From Rhodanobacter sp. C01 (GTDB lineage Bacteria > Pseudomonadota > Gammaproteobacteria > Xanthomonadales > Rhodanobacteraceae), in the NCBI RefSeq assembly GCF_002001045.1, contig NZ_MUNR01000004.1, forward strand, positions 1 through 64,000: a stretch of 64,000 bases of DNA, written 5' to 3'. Positions 7,079 through 17,808 of the stretch are shown piece by piece. The notes under the pieces were generated by a model. The model did no database searches and had not been told where the DNA came from. It saw nothing but the letters and a program-made list of their open reading frames with translations. The translations under genes and the position numbers were made by a program. The number at the start of each line of letters is the position of its first letter. The first letter of the stretch is position 1.

Positions 7079-10000
7079 ATGGCCGCCGAAGCAGATCAGG
7101 AAATCAGTAAAGCGAGCGCGTATACCCCTTCCGGGTATATGCGCCAAAGACATCCTCACTTGTTCTCGGACTCTTCTGTTGAGTCCGAAAGCTGCCTCAC
7201 GCGCGAAGTTCTTTCCTATCATCTTGAAACCCTGACCAGCCAAAAACAGGAGGCTACGTTCGAGGCGTTTGCGCACCGAATGTGCGAGAAGTTTGTCGCG
7301 CCAAACCTCCGTCCGCAAACGGGACCGACTGGCGGCGGCGACGGCAAGACAGATGCTGAAACCTATCCGGTTGCAGAAGAGATCGCCCTGCGATGGTTCG
7401 TCCCTGGGTCACCAAAGACTGGGGAACGTTTCGCTTTCGCTTTCAGTGCAAAGAAGGATTGGCGCGCTAAGGTCAAGTCCGACGTAAAGAGTATCGCCAG
7501 CACCTCAAGAGACTACGATCACATCTACTTCGTTACCAACCAGTTTGTTCCTGCCAAGGACTCTGCGTCCGTCCAGGACGATTTTAAGAAGCAAGACCGT
7601 ATCTCTGTAACCATCCTCGATCGAACCTGGCTGCTGGATCGTGTCTTCGATCATCATAGCCTCAACATTGCGGTAGAGGAGCTGGGTGTTGGTAACGGTA
7701 CAGAGCGACAAACCAAGAAGGTCGGACCCAGAGACTACGAACGCCAGCAGGAACTCAATGAGCTCGAGCGGGCGATCCAAGATGGGACGAAGTATCAAGG
7801 ACAACCGCATGCTCTCGCTGAGGACACCCTGCGGGCGGCAATATTGGCGCGCGGGTTACAAAGGCTGGCGCATGAAGTAAACGCCCTCTTCGACCGGGCC
7901 GTTCGCATCGCAAGAGACCGCAAGTTGGAGATTCATGAGTTAGCGGCTACTTACGACTGGGCATGGACGTCGTACTTCTGGTTCGAAGATCACGTACGTA
8001 CAAACGAGCTGTACGCCGAGATCGAGCGCTTAGCTCTCACTTCGGAAGAATCCACTGATCTTGAGCGGCTGAACAATATCTTGCCGCTGCTGCGCATGAG
8101 CGTTGCCTCCAATAACCTGTCTAAAGAGGACGCGAAGCTAGACGAGCGAACTAAGGTGCTAATGGATGCTCTCGAGCGTCTGAGCTTTATGACCAGCCGA
8201 CCAAATAACGCGCTACACGCCAAGGCTTTGCTGCTAATGACGCGCATGACTGCGCGTCTCGCGGCGGATCGGTCCGACTCGTTGGTCGACATCTGGAAGG
8301 AATTTACTGTCGTCATCCGGGACGCGGAAGGCCTGGGCACCTTTCCTTTCCTAAGTATCGCAAACGCGCTTGGTGAGATCGGCGAGCATGTACCTGAAAG
8401 CACCGAATTCGATACTTTGTACGAAGCGGTCACGGACACTCTGGCCGGACGCAGCGGCGAAGGTGAGGCTGCAACCAAGAATGTTCAGCGAGCGTACCAG
8501 AAGCTTCACAAGGGACTTACCCACGAAGCGATCCGATGGTTCGGTCGCGCGGCGCATCTTCTGATCAAAGAGGAGTACGAAGACGAGCTTATCAACGCGC
8601 TGATTGGCTCAAGCTTTGCCTACCAAGAAACCGGCTTGCTGTGGGCCGCCAGAAACTTTGCACTCGCGGCGTTGTCCGGCCAGCTCCAAGCGCTCCGAAG
8701 AAGTGGTTCCATTTCGGATGTTAACCCCGCCGTAATTCGCCGATACTTTTACTCCGAACTCAAATTGGGGCGGCTCCCGCAGATATTCACCGCGCACGAG
8801 CTCGAGTTGATTGTGAGAAACGCACGCGCGCGAACGGACGGAGACCATAAGAAGATCGCAGAAGTCGAAATGGACCATGCGGGGATGATCGGAGCACTTT
8901 TGCTGCGCACGCCTTCACAGGAATTCGCTGCCATATGCCGCCTTCCGGATGCGCTGGAGCGTCTCGGAATTTCGTTCGCACGAGCCGCACTGCTCTATCC
9001 GATGGGGTACGAGGACGTCCTTCGCACCGAAGGATATATTCCGGCAGAAGAGACACCCGAGGGCGTCACCAGCTTCTTCAACGACTGGTACGCGCAAGGT
9101 GCAAAAGCGGGGCTTCCAGACAAGCCCGACTACGCCCTCTGTGAGCGAGTTTTCCTGAAGTCGCGCGTACTCGGATGTGAAATCACGCTGGAGACAGCAA
9201 ATAATTTAACCTCCACCGGCATTGCTGAGGCCATTCTTGGAGCGCTTGAGGCGCTTCTTGCGACCAGCCTGAACCACCGTATGCTTCCGCTTCTCGATCG
9301 GCTGACAATCCGTGTATATCCAGCAGAAATGCCGGGCGTGGTTCCAAAGCTTGAGTTTGTCGATGAGGGTGGCGAGCCGGTCGGTCTGGTTACCCACCCT
9401 AAGCTCCTAGTCTTTAAGGATCGTGAGGAGGTTCTCACCTTCCCAAACTGGCTCAGAGACTCGGTCCTCAGCATCATGCTGAAGTTCGCTATGCCGGCCG
9501 AACACGAGGCGTGGGGCAAGGTAGTGTTTGAGGATGAAAGTGCGTTTGCCCGTTCGCTGACGTTCTCGAACATTCCTGTAATGCTGGGAAATCTTTTTGG
9601 TGAAAAATGCGCGCTTTCGATCAACGACTGGATCGAGAGTGACGATCGATCCTATCCACCCAAAAAACCGGCGGCCTGGATTCCACCGGAGGAGCCAAGT
9701 GACGCCAAGACTCTAGGGGAATCGCTGCGAGGGGAAGGTGATCCGCCGGAAGGTTTCTTCGATACTGAGCGACTACGGCATAGCGATATCAAAGTGGTGT
9801 CCCCAATTGATGTCGTGAAATGGGATGCCGCGCGTTGGGATGCGGCACTGTTCATGTTCTCGCCTGGCGACGTCCAGCACTATCCTCCTGTCCTTGGGCT
9901 TGCCTACAAGAACCGGGAACCTGCCCGTAGCATCTTCGAGGGGCTCATAAAGCGTTTTGGGCAGGACGACGTGGAGAATGCTCTTCGTATCGCGATTGTC

Positions 10001-10417
10001 CGTGGCATATCCGCTAAGAGCCCGCTGGCGTACGCTGTGATCGTCGGACCAAACATGGACAAGATATCACTGCGTCCCGGCAAGTTCTTCGCGTCCGCTT
10101 CGCGCATTCAGACGATGTCTCCCAGTAGTCCAAAAAATCTGGATGGTTTTTTGGAATCGTTCCAGCTCCATAAGCGCTATCTGCTTGTGCCTGCTCACCT
10201 GCCTACACGCGAGAGCACACCAGAACCTATGTTGGACCTCGCGCTCGGGAAACATAATCTGACTGTACGCGAAGCCTGGGAGATCGATGAGAACGATCCA
10301 GATGGCATGGTTCTGGACCTCGATGACCCGCCGTTTATTCCCCCTGATCAGCCTAACGCTCCGGTGATGAGAGCACTTGAACAACGCCGGCGCATCCGAA
10401 TGCGCGGGCAAAGCTAG
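7079..10417 (+). CDS. large restriction-endonuclease-like protein with helical repeat region
   Basis: This is a 1112-aa protein. Residues about 55-180 look like a PD-(D/E)XK nuclease fold: FEAFAHRMCEKF helix, TGGGDGKTD (acidic residues 88/92) and a later FAFSAKK strand (122-126) supplying the catalytic Lys. This order resembles Mrr-type and related restriction endonucleases. The middle (about 300-600) is rich in paired amphipathic helices like TPR repeats. The C-terminal third is unrecognised. The start is uncertain: ATG 7079 and ATG 7139 are both possible and neither has a good ribosome-binding site. A GCGTATACCC/GGGTATATGC inverted repeat at 7118-7142 overlaps the second. It stands alone between a cassette and an SRAP remnant and is probably a stand-alone defence nuclease. 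Confidence 0.65.
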   Translation: MAAEADQEISKASAYTPSGYMRQRHPHLFSDSSVESESCLTREVLSYHLETLTSQKQEATFEAFAHRMCEKFVAPNLRPQTGPTGGGDGKTDAETYPVAEEIALRWFVPGSPKTGERFAFAFSAKKDWRAKVKSDVKSIASTSRDYDHIYFVTNQFVPAKDSASVQDDFKKQDRISVTILDRTWLLDRVFDHHSLNIAVEELGVGNGTERQTKKVGPRDYERQQELNELERAIQDGTKYQGQPHALAEDTLRAAILARGLQRLAHEVNALFDRAVRIARDRKLEIHELAATYDWAWTSYFWFEDHVRTNELYAEIERLALTSEESTDLERLNNILPLLRMSVASNNLSKEDAKLDERTKVLMDALERLSFMTSRPNNALHAKALLLMTRMTARLAADRSDSLVDIWKEFTVVIRDAEGLGTFPFLSIANALGEIGEHVPESTEFDTLYEAVTDTLAGRSGEGEAATKNVQRAYQKLHKGLTHEAIRWFGRAAHLLIKEEYEDELINALIGSSFAYQETGLLWAARNFALAALSGQLQALRRSGSISDVNPAVIRRYFYSELKLGRLPQIFTAHELELIVRNARARTDGDHKKIAEVEMDHAGMIGALLLRTPSQEFAAICRLPDALERLGISFARAALLYPMGYEDVLRTEGYIPAEETPEGVTSFFNDWYAQGAKAGLPDKPDYALCERVFLKSRVLGCEITLETANNLTSTGIAEAILGALEALLATSLNHRMLPLLDRLTIRVYPAEMPGVVPKLEFVDEGGEPVGLVTHPKLLVFKDREEVLTFPNWLRDSVLSIMLKFAMPAEHEAWGKVVFEDESAFARSLTFSNIPVMLGNLFGEKCALSINDWIESDDRSYPPKKPAAWIPPEEPSDAKTLGESLRGEGDPPEGFFDTERLRHSDIKVVSPIDVVKWDAARWDAALFMFSPGDVQHYPPVLGLAYKNREPARSIFEGLIKRFGQDDVENALRIAIVRGISAKSPLAYAVIVGPNMDKISLRPGKFFASASRIQTMSPSSPKNLDGFLESFQLHKRYLLVPAHLPTRESTPEPMLDLALGKHNLTVREAWEIDENDPDGMVLDLDDPPFIPPDQPNAPVMRALEQRRRIRMRGQS
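7118..7142. promoter_or_regulatory. inverted repeat at the start of the large nuclease-like gene
   Basis: Arms GCGTATACCC and GGGTATATGC (one mismatch) are separated by five bases and overlap the candidate ATG at 7139. It may be an operator or a translational control hairpin. Confidence 0.3.
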
Positions 10418-10542
10418 CGACGTGCAGTGGCGAACCAAATGCTGACTGAAGTTGCCAGGACCGAGGCAGAGCGCTCGGCCTAGTGACCTCTATATGACGA
10501 AGTCGGCCAGACGACTAGCTTGATCAGCATTAATGGCGAGTC

Positions 10543-10692
10543 TGGTCTGCTGCTGTGCCAGGCTGGACCAAAGCCGTCGAGCGCAAATACCCCGGCACCT
10601 ACAACGCCCGCCGCGACAACCTCGAAGAGTTTTGGGGACAGCTGTTCGGCGATCACCACGGGATCTCCCGGCTGATCGCCAATGTATGCTGA
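10543..10692 (+). pseudogene. internal remnant of an SRAP gene
   Basis: In the frame of the TGG at 10564, the reading is VPGWT, then KYPGTYNARRDNLEEFW, GQLFGDHHGI and a stop at 10692. This matches the middle of the intact SRAP protein (LPGWTE, KPGTYNARRDKLSTVW, KVFGYNHGI). Both ends of the gene are missing. It separates the 1112-aa nuclease-like gene from the PD-(D/E)XK-like gene and is the second SRAP relic of the island. Confidence 0.75.
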
Positions 10693-10746
10693 GATCAAAG
10701 ACGCCTATGTCTTACAAACTGAAACCGAAGCTTAATTGAGTACGGC

Positions 10747-11982
10747 ATGGCAAATCACCTGAATCTTTTTGTCCCATACGAAAACGCCGGCGCGTCGCAT
10801 GAGAACCAGTTAACACGGGCGCTGCTTGTAGTCCTTCGATACAGCCCGCTTGCACACGCTGCGTGGCTCCGACTTGTTGCACCCGAAGTGAATCTTTACG
10901 ACCTGTCAAAGGCGGATTTTGCTACTCAGCGTCAGCATGTTCTTAGCCCCGGTACTGAGGTGCCCTTGGGCGACGCTGTGCCTGGTATCAGCGTTTGGCT
11001 TGCGCCCGATGCCGCGGAGGTCACCGCTCGGATGGCTCCTTCGGATCGCCAGCAAATTCTCGACGGAATCGTCACGTATGGAAACGATCTCGTCATCGTC
11101 ATCGAAAACAAAATATCGTGGGGCGCGACGACCGACCAGCCGCATCAGATAAACCTCCACGGATCGCCAGTAGAGTTTCGGGAGAAGGTTTGTTCGATCT
11201 CGTGGCAACGGCTTCTCGGAGTTCTAGCGGATTTGGCCGAGCACGATCTCGTGTCCGGAGCCGAACGCCTCTTGATAGGAGATTTTCTAAATTTTGTTGA
11301 GGAGCGATTTCCCCGCATTGGACCATACGCCACGCTTGTACAGTGCGGTGACAATGTGTTTCGACTTGAGCGGCGCCTAGACACTGTTCAAGGACAGGTC
11401 GTAGGCACCGAGGTTGGCAAGGGTTTAGGGTGGCGCGACATCGCTGGCTGTCGAAAGATCTTCATGGCATGGCTGGGACTATCGGAAGACAGCGCGGATG
11501 TGAGCCTTCGCATGTATCCCGCCGACACGTTGGGACAGTCACGTGAGTTTTACGGTGACCCGAAGTCGGTGAGCGCAGTTCTTGCCCTCCGCTCTCAGGA
11601 ATGGTCCGTTAAACCGAACTTCCACTGGGGGTTCATGGCAGGCGGGTATGCGTGGATGAATACGCCGTTGCCAGTAGAGGACTATTGCACCTACTGGATG
11701 CGCGAAGTTGGCTCGGCGCGTGAACTCGGTCGCCCTGAGTGGGAAAGCTATTGGGCGCGGCTAGAGTCGGCACGTATTGTTGAAGCAACGGCGAAGGAGG
11801 CGTTCGATCAGGAGTTCACACGCAGCCAGCGTCAGAAGGTAAGTCCTCGCCCTGGGTTGTATTGCGAGTACAGGTGGCCGCTTCGTGAGGCACGCAGACT
11901 CGACGTCAACGGCAAACTCGTCGAGACTATTCGAACGGGGGTAAACCAGATGTTGGCTGCGCTTGGTGCATCATTGGTCTGA
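10747..11982 (+). CDS. PD-(D/E)XK-like nuclease family protein
   Basis: The 411-aa protein has an N-terminal helix with a conserved-looking Glu (ASHENQLTRAL, residue 19). D106 (ILDGIV) is followed by a strand ending V-I-E-N-K (residues 118-122), the classic D-x(n)-E-x-K active site of the PD-(D/E)XK superfamily. The C-terminal 200 residues are rich in aromatic residues and not recognised. It starts 54 bases after the SRAP remnant and its stop lies 60 bases before the convergent dnaE2 stop. It could be an orphan defence nuclease or a repair nuclease. The fold call is from motif spacing only. Confidence 0.6.
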   Translation: MANHLNLFVPYENAGASHENQLTRALLVVLRYSPLAHAAWLRLVAPEVNLYDLSKADFATQRQHVLSPGTEVPLGDAVPGISVWLAPDAAEVTARMAPSDRQQILDGIVTYGNDLVIVIENKISWGATTDQPHQINLHGSPVEFREKVCSISWQRLLGVLADLAEHDLVSGAERLLIGDFLNFVEERFPRIGPYATLVQCGDNVFRLERRLDTVQGQVVGTEVGKGLGWRDIAGCRKIFMAWLGLSEDSADVSLRMYPADTLGQSREFYGDPKSVSAVLALRSQEWSVKPNFHWGFMAGGYAWMNTPLPVEDYCTYWMREVGSARELGRPEWESYWARLESARIVEATAKEAFDQEFTRSQRQKVSPRPGLYCEYRWPLREARRLDVNGKLVETIRTGVNQMLAALGASLV

Positions 11983-12042
11983 ATTGGCCCAGCATTGGGG
12001 TGCGCAATAGAAGATGGTGCGTGTGCTCGTGTCCGGAAGGTC

Positions 12043-15000
12043 TCAATGAAAATCTCGGGATCGCACGTCCAACCCACCGAGCAGCCCGCTCATGTCGAGC
12101 AACCGACTGGCAATTAGATGGCACACGCCATCGACCGCCTCCCACCGTCCATCGATTCCCAGCAATTCTGATTCCAGCAATACTCGCCGGTGGGTTTCGG
12201 CGACATCGCGCCAGACGATGACGTTGACCATGCCGTGTTCGTCTTCCATCGTCAGGAACGTGACTCCGCTAGCCGTCTGTGGTCGCTGACGCATCGTGAC
12301 GACGCCCGCAACACGCGCATAGCTGTTGTGAGGGCGCTTGCGCAGCGTTCGCGAGTCTGTGCATCGAGCGGCGCGCAACCGATTCCTGATCTGCGCCACG
12401 GGGTGCACCCCCAGCGTCAGGCCGGTTCGCGCGTAGTCCGCCAGCGTGTCCTCGGCCTGTGTCGGCTTCGGCAATGCCACCTCGATCTCCGCCGGACTGA
12501 TGTTACCGAAGAGAGGCAGCTGCTTCTCTACACCGGCTACCTCCCAATGCGCGTGGTGCCGGTGCCGCGACAGACCCCGTAACGCGCTGGCTTGCGCCAG
12601 CAAGTCCTGATGGCGTTTGTCCACGGCCGCTCGTGCGCAGAGATCCGCGATGTTTGCGAACGGGCACTGTGCTCGGGCCGCCATGATCCGCCGTGCTGCT
12701 TCTTCGCTGAACCCGCGCACCTGACGCAACCCAAGCTGGATCGCAGGAGCTTCTTCCTGACGAGTGATCAGCGTGTTGTCCCAATCGCTGCATTGCACTT
12801 CGATGGGGAAAACGTCGATGTCATGACGTCGGGCGTCTTGCACGATCTGGCTCGGTGCATAGAAGCCCATGGGCTGGCTGTTCAACAGCGCACAGGCGAA
12901 AGCCGCCGGCTCGTGACACTTCAGCCAGCAGCTCGCATAAACGATGCCGGCAAAGCTGGCAGCGTGAGATTCGGGGAACCCATACGACCCGAAACCCTTG
13001 ATCTGCTCGAACAGCTTCTCGGCAAAGGCGGTGGTGTAGCCGCGGTCGGTCATGCCGGTCAGGATGCGTTCGCGGTGCTTCTCCAAGCCGCCCCGTCGCT
13101 TCCACGCAGCCATGTCACGCCGTAGCCCGTCCGCTTCGCCTGCTGTGTACCCGGCCGCGATCATGGCCAGCTTCATCACCTGTTCCTGGAAAAGCGGCAC
13201 GCCCAGCGTGCGCTCGAACACTTCTTTCAACTCTTCCGACGGATAGTCGACGGGCTCCTCGCCTCTGCGCCGACGTAGATACGGGTGCACCATGTCACCC
13301 TGGATAGGACCGGGCCGAACGATCGCGACTTGCACCACCAGATCGAAGAAGTTCTCCGGGCGGTGCCGCGGCAGCATGGCCATCTGGGCACGGCTTTCGA
13401 TCTGGAAAACACCGATAGTGTCCGCACGCTGGATCATGGCGTAGGTATCGGGATCTTCGGATGGCAACGTGGCCATCGAGTAATCCTGTCCGCGCTGCTG
13501 GCGCAGCATGTTCAAGCATTTCTGCACGCAGGTGAGCATGCCTAGGGCCAGGCAATCGACCTTCAACAAGTTCATCGTGTCCAGATCATCTTTATCCCAC
13601 TGGATGATCGTGCGATCGGGCATCGCGGCGTTCTCGACAGGCACGAGCTCGCTCAGGGGCGCATCGGCGATCACGAATCCGCCGACGTGCTGTGACAAGT
13701 GCCGAGGCATGTCCAGGATCTCGGCCGTCAGCTTGAGGATGCGTCGGATTACTGCGTTCTCGGGATCGAAGCCGCGCTCGCGAAGCTGCTCAGCAAGTGA
13801 CTCGTCGCCATCCCACCAGGCAAATACCTGGCTCAACTGGTCGACCTGATCGAGCGGCAACCCCATGGCCTTGGCCACGTCCCGCACGGCACTCTTACCA
13901 CGGTAACAGATGACGGTGGCCGCCAGAGCAGCACGCTCCCGCCCGTATTTCCGATAGATGTATTGGATGACCTCTTCGCGACGCTCATGCTCGAAGTCGA
14001 TGTCGATGTCCGGCGGTTCGTTGCGCTCCTTCGAGATAAACCGCTCGACCAGCAGGCTCATCTTCATCGGGTCCACCTCGGTCACACCGAGGGCGAAGCA
14101 CACCGATGAATTCGCCGCAGATCCTCGGCCCTGACACAGGATTCCTTGGCTGCGCGCGAAGCGCACGATGTCGTGCACGGTGAGGAAGTACGACTCGTAG
14201 CGCAGCGCTTCGATCAGCCCCAGTTCGTGTTCGAGCTGTTTGTGCACTTTCTCCGGCACACCCTCGGGCCAGCGCCACCGAGCACCTTCCTCTGTCAGCT
14301 GGTGCAACCAGCTGGTGGCAGTGTGGCCATCGGGCACGAGTTCGGCCGGATAGCGGTAACGCAGCTCGTCGAGTGTGAAGGTGCATCGGGCGGCGATTCG
14401 CGCGCTCTCCTCAAGCAGGGTCTCGGGATAGAGCTTGGCGAGAACATGCCGACGGCGGAGGTGTCGCTCGCCATTGCGCGCGATCAATGCACCCGCCTCA
14501 GCAACCGGCACGCGATGTCGAATCGCGGTGAGCGTGTGCTGCAGGGCCAGCCGTCGCCGGATGTGCATGTGCACGTCGCCCGCCGCGACCAGCGGCATAC
14601 CGATCTCGCTGCCAATCGCTTCAAGCACCCGCACCCGCCGTGCGTCATTCGGTCCACGATGCAGCTCAACGGCCAGCCACGCGCGGTCGCCGAACGTCTG
14701 TCGCACCCATCGGCCATGGGCCATGTCGACGACCAAGTCAGGTGCCCACAGAACCAACGTGCCCGGCAGGCCACTGGCCACATCGGCACGGGTCAGGCGG
14801 TAGGTGCCTTTCTCCGATGCGCTCCGACCCTGTGTGATGAGACCACAGAGGGACACGTAACCCTCTTTCGTTTCGCACAGCACGACGATCTTCGGGCCGT
14901 CGTCGAGCTGGATCTCCGAACCGACGATCAACGGCACGCCCGTTTGGCGTGAGGCTTCCAGCGCACGGACGATGCCGGCGAATGAACACTCGTCGGTGAT

Positions 15001-15114
15001 CGCCAGGGCCGCATAGCTGCACGTCTTCGCACGCTCGAACAACTCGCGCGCACTGGATGCACCACGGCCGAAGGAGAAGTTCGAGAGGCAATGGAGTTCC
15101 GCGTAGGTCGTCAT
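12043..15114 (-). CDS. dnaE2: error-prone DNA polymerase DnaE2 (ImuC)
   Basis: This is a C-family polymerase alpha subunit of 1023 aa, the length usual for DnaE2. The N-terminal PHP domain starts [12 protein letters not shown], and the polymerase core carries the catalytic acids in [15 protein letters not shown]. The helix-hairpin-helix and OB-fold regions are at the C-terminus. The ATG at 15114 overlaps the imuB stop as ATGA, supporting this start over the upstream GTG at 15123. It is the last gene of lexA2-imuA-imuB-dnaE2 and does mutagenic translesion synthesis with ImuA and ImuB after DNA damage. It is probably repressed by the LexA2 encoded at the operon head. Confidence 0.95.
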   Translation of the reverse strand: MTTYAELHCLSNFSFGRGASSARELFERAKTCSYAALAITDECSFAGIVRALEASRQTGVPLIVGSEIQLDDGPKIVVLCETKEGYVSLCGLITQGRSASEKGTYRLTRADVASGLPGTLVLWAPDLVVDMAHGRWVRQTFGDRAWLAVELHRGPNDARRVRVLEAIGSEIGMPLVAAGDVHMHIRRRLALQHTLTAIRHRVPVAEAGALIARNGERHLRRRHVLAKLYPETLLEESARIAARCTFTLDELRYRYPAELVPDGHTATSWLHQLTEEGARWRWPEGVPEKVHKQLEHELGLIEALRYESYFLTVHDIVRFARSQGILCQGRGSAANSSVCFALGVTEVDPMKMSLLVERFISKERNEPPDIDIDFEHERREEVIQYIYRKYGRERAALAATVICYRGKSAVRDVAKAMGLPLDQVDQLSQVFAWWDGDESLAEQLRERGFDPENAVIRRILKLTAEILDMPRHLSQHVGGFVIADAPLSELVPVENAAMPDRTIIQWDKDDLDTMNLLKVDCLALGMLTCVQKCLNMLRQQRGQDYSMATLPSEDPDTYAMIQRADTIGVFQIESRAQMAMLPRHRPENFFDLVVQVAIVRPGPIQGDMVHPYLRRRRGEEPVDYPSEELKEVFERTLGVPLFQEQVMKLAMIAAGYTAGEADGLRRDMAAWKRRGGLEKHRERILTGMTDRGYTTAFAEKLFEQIKGFGSYGFPESHAASFAGIVYASCWLKCHEPAAFACALLNSQPMGFYAPSQIVQDARRHDIDVFPIEVQCSDWDNTLITRQEEAPAIQLGLRQVRGFSEEAARRIMAARAQCPFANIADLCARAAVDKRHQDLLAQASALRGLSRHRHHAHWEVAGVEKQLPLFGNISPAEIEVALPKPTQAEDTLADYARTGLTLGVHPVAQIRNRLRAARCTDSRTLRKRPHNSYARVAGVVTMRQRPQTASGVTFLTMEDEHGMVNVIVWRDVAETHRRVLLESELLGIDGRWEAVDGVCHLIASRLLDMSGLLGGLDVRSRDFH

Positions 15115-16514
15115 GCGAACCACCCGTGGATCATCCAGCCGGTCTGCTCATCGGGTGCGCAGAACGCCCAGGCTTCCTGCCCCAGTGAGGTCTCGATGAC
15201 GTAGTAGTCACGACAGACTTGACCGTCATCCCACCAGCCTGTTTCGAGGCGCTCCGGACCGGCGAGGATGATCGGGTTCTCACCGCGCAAGGGGATGGGG
15301 CGGGGAAGCAGCCACGTGGGGCGTGGATGCGGCTCGATCGGCGCTTGATCATGCGTAGCCTCGTGCTGCGCACGCTCGGGCCGGGGATCCTGCGTGCTGC
15401 CCAGCCGATAGACCGCGCCATCCCCCAACCGCGCGCGCAGTCGTTCACGCACCTGCTCGATTGGCAACGCATTCGCCGGCCGCTCGTCGAACAAATCGCG
15501 TCCCGCGGGCACGAAAGCGGGTAGATCACGGGCAATCAGGCGCAGCGCCAGTACCGGCTCAGGCAGCGTCAGGTGTTCCAGCCGGCCACGTGCAAACTCG
15601 AACAGCAGAGCGCCATCACGTTCCGAGGCTAGCAAGCCCACTGGCACATCGGTGAAGCGACCTTCGCGGTGCTCCAGACGCAGCAGGAAGCGTTGCACCC
15701 CGCCATCGCGACCGGCCAGATACGCGGCCAGATCATCGACCATGCGCCGCACCGGAAAGACCAGCGCGGATTGGTTCTCCACCTCGTGAAGCAACTCAAT
15801 GTGCAGATCGAAAGTGTCCGGCGGCCGATACAGCTCCAGGCCAGACGCCAGATCGCCCGTCAGACGATCCAGTGACGCCAACAGTTCCGCGCCGAAGCGT
15901 CGACGCAGTCCGTCGCGCGGTAACGCCAGCACTTGGCCCAACGTGCGAATGCCCATGCTCGGCAACGCCGCAAGGGCGTTAGCGGGCAATCGACTCCTTG
16001 CGATCGGCACCCTTTGCAAGGCGTTGCGCAGTGTGTCGGACGACAGGACCGCTTGTCCGTCGGAAACCATGGTCAGCACATGCGCAGCGTGAGCCGTCGG
16101 CGCCGCTGCTATGCGATGGCGGAAACCCAAGTCGGTGAAGTCCGCGCGCAACATGGATTCAAGCCGTGGCCATGGTCCGAACAAGCCCATGCTCTTGCTG
16201 ACCTCCAACACGATCGCATGCGGCAGCAGGCTGACCTCGGAGCTGTAGCGGTAGGCCACAGCGGCCAGGAACTGGTGCCACCGCTCCACTGACTCGCGGT
16301 CGTACGGGATCGCTTCGAACTGCGACAGAAGCGCCTGCGCGGCGCTCAGCCGTTGACCGACATGCAAGCCTGCCGCTCGGGCGGTTTCATTGGCTGAAAC
16401 GATCGTGCGCGCATTGATTGGCCCGTCGACGAGTACCAACGGTCCCTCCGTGGGACGGCGTCGGAGAATTCCGTCCAGCGCCAGACTTGGCAGGTAGATG
16501 CAGAGCCAAAGCAT
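15111..16514 (-). CDS. imuB: ImuB, inactive Y-family polymerase-like protein
   Basis: ImuB is a 467-aa Y-family relative that lacks the catalytic acidic residues and works as a hub joining DnaE2, ImuA and the beta clamp. Here the N-terminus ([18 protein letters not shown]) has lost the metal-binding Asp of the DxD motif, and the palm motif SLDE/SIDE is absent. The C-terminal extension after about residue 350 is characteristic of the family. The stop overlaps the dnaE2 start, and the imuA stop lies 12 bases upstream of its start. It is SOS-induced through LexA2 in related operons. Confidence 0.92.
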   Translation of the reverse strand: MLWLCIYLPSLALDGILRRRPTEGPLVLVDGPINARTIVSANETARAAGLHVGQRLSAAQALLSQFEAIPYDRESVERWHQFLAAVAYRYSSEVSLLPHAIVLEVSKSMGLFGPWPRLESMLRADFTDLGFRHRIAAAPTAHAAHVLTMVSDGQAVLSSDTLRNALQRVPIARSRLPANALAALPSMGIRTLGQVLALPRDGLRRRFGAELLASLDRLTGDLASGLELYRPPDTFDLHIELLHEVENQSALVFPVRRMVDDLAAYLAGRDGGVQRFLLRLEHREGRFTDVPVGLLASERDGALLFEFARGRLEHLTLPEPVLALRLIARDLPAFVPAGRDLFDERPANALPIEQVRERLRARLGDGAVYRLGSTQDPRPERAQHEATHDQAPIEPHPRPTWLLPRPIPLRGENPIILAGPERLETGWWDDGQVCRDYYVIETSLGQEAWAFCAPDEQTGWMIHGWFA

Positions 16515-16526
16515 GTCTGGCCGGCA

Positions 16527-17150
16527 TCAATGAACAGAACGCGGCAAGGGAATGGCTTGGGCGGGTACGGCCCCGCCGCGGCATTTGCGCACCCAGATCT
16601 GCGGACGCGGCGGGGCTTCCAGTTCCAGGCGCAGCGCAGCCGGCGATGCGTTGGACAGGTGGGAGCGATCGCGGAATACGAAGGCAAGCGTCTGCCCGGT
16701 GACCGCGGCGACCTGCAGACGACGCAAGGCACGATCGTCGGCGTGATGCGGCCACGCGAGCACGGCGGCGCAGCTTCCTGATCGCAGGCACTGCTCGGTG
16801 GCCCAGAGCACATCCTTCTCGCCAGCATCGACGAATTCTACGCGACGCATGTTCACGCCTTGCTGACGCCAGCCCGCCACGCATGGCGTATATGGTGGCG
16901 ACACGATCACGACGTTGCGCTGACCTTGAGTCAACCGTGCAAGTGTGGGGAGCACAAGGCGAAGTTCGCCCACGCCATCGACGGGCAACAGGATCTCGGA
17001 CAACGAGGCTTCGGGCCAACCGCCTGCTGGAAGCACCGCATCGAGTGCGCGCCAACCGGTGGGCTGATCACCGACCCGCACCTCGGGAGTTCGACCACGC
17101 CAGACCTGACGAGCATCGAGCAATGCGGACAGTGGAACCACGGCGTTCAT
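16527..17150 (-). CDS. imuA: ImuA, RecA-like translesion cassette protein
   Basis: This 207-aa protein matches ImuA (also called SulA-like/RecA-like) in length, context and sequence: TGWRALDAVLPAGGWP near the N-terminus resembles the RecA/RadA fold entry, followed by SEILLP and a strand-helix core, but without an intact Walker A. ImuA modulates RecA and supports mutagenic synthesis by DnaE2. Its ATG overlaps the lexA2 TGA as ATGA, so the two genes are translationally coupled. Confidence 0.9.
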   Translation of the reverse strand: MNAVVPLSALLDARQVWRGRTPEVRVGDQPTGWRALDAVLPAGGWPEASLSEILLPVDGVGELRLVLPTLARLTQGQRNVVIVSPPYTPCVAGWRQQGVNMRRVEFVDAGEKDVLWATEQCLRSGSCAAVLAWPHHADDRALRRLQVAAVTGQTLAFVFRDRSHLSNASPAALRLELEAPPRPQIWVRKCRGGAVPAQAIPLPRSVH

Positions 17151-17779
17151 CAGCAGCCCCGCAGCAGGCCTGCAAACAGACCTTCAATCGCGAAGTCTTC
17201 GGTGGGGTCCACGTCGATGGGTTTGAAGCCAGGACTGTTTGGCATCAACCGGATCACATCGCCTTTCCAGTGAAGGCGTTTGATCGTGAAACGGTCGCCC
17301 TCCACGCGCGCGGCCACCACTTGGCCGTGACGGGCCACCGGCGTGGCGTGCACTGCCACCAGATCACCGTCCAGGATGCCTTCGTCGCGCATTGAGTCGC
17401 CCACTACCTTCACCAGATAGTCCGGCCGCAACCGGAACAGCGAGCGTGACACGCGCAGGCTGCGATCGACCCGTGACTCCGAAAACAGGGGTTCGCCGGC
17501 GGCAATGCGACCGATCAGCGGCAGTTCCAGCGTATCGGCATCCAAGGGATCGGACTCGCGCACCAGTCGGATACCGCGGGCATGGCCGGGTTCGATCGTC
17601 AGCCGGCCTTTTTCTGCGAGCGACCGGACGTGTTTGAGCACCGCACTGACGTGGCCGATGCTCAGTGCATCGCCGATTTCTTCAAGCGTGGGCGCTTGTC
17701 CATCCCGCTCAATCCGGGCGCGGATGAAAGCAAGGACATTCAATTGGCGCTGGGTGATCCGGATGGTCATGGTTCGCAT
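17150..17779 (-). CDS. lexA2: LexA2-type SOS repressor of the imu operon
   Basis: This 209-aa repressor has an N-terminal winged helix (residues 5-70; TLEEIGDALSIGHVSAVLKHV) and a C-terminal S24 autoprotease. The cleavage site A94-G95 (RIAAGEP), nucleophile S129 (GDSM) and general base K167 (TIKRL) are all present, so RecA-stimulated self-cleavage should work. The helix-turn-helix differs from canonical LexA, as in other second LexA proteins that head imuA-imuB-dnaE2 cassettes. A perfect 9-bp inverted repeat 3 bases upstream of the start codon is its likely own operator. An internal start at 17770 is possible. Confidence 0.92.
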   Translation of the reverse strand: MRTMTIRITQRQLNVLAFIRARIERDGQAPTLEEIGDALSIGHVSAVLKHVRSLAEKGRLTIEPGHARGIRLVRESDPLDADTLELPLIGRIAAGEPLFSESRVDRSLRVSRSLFRLRPDYLVKVVGDSMRDEGILDGDLVAVHATPVARHGQVVAARVEGDRFTIKRLHWKGDVIRLMPNSPGFKPIDVDPTEDFAIEGLFAGLLRGC

Positions 17780-17781
17780 AG

Positions 17782-17801
17782 TTTCACCTATTTAGGTGAA
17801 A
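17782..17801. promoter_or_regulatory. probable LexA2 operator
   Basis: TTTCACCTA, two T bases, then TAGGTGAAA form a perfect 9-bp inverted repeat directly upstream of lexA2. It also lies in the intergenic region shared with the divergent mrfA-like gene. It does not resemble the E. coli (CTG-N10-CAG) SOS box, which is expected for LexA2 proteins with a divergent recognition helix. Confidence 0.75.
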
Positions 17802-17808
17802 ATGGAAG

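Noticed and set aside
6800-7318. Minus-strand 172-aa frame before the large nuclease gene
   Set aside because: Its first half is antisense to the nuclease gene. Only the last 70 codons look membrane-like, so at most it is a decayed fragment.
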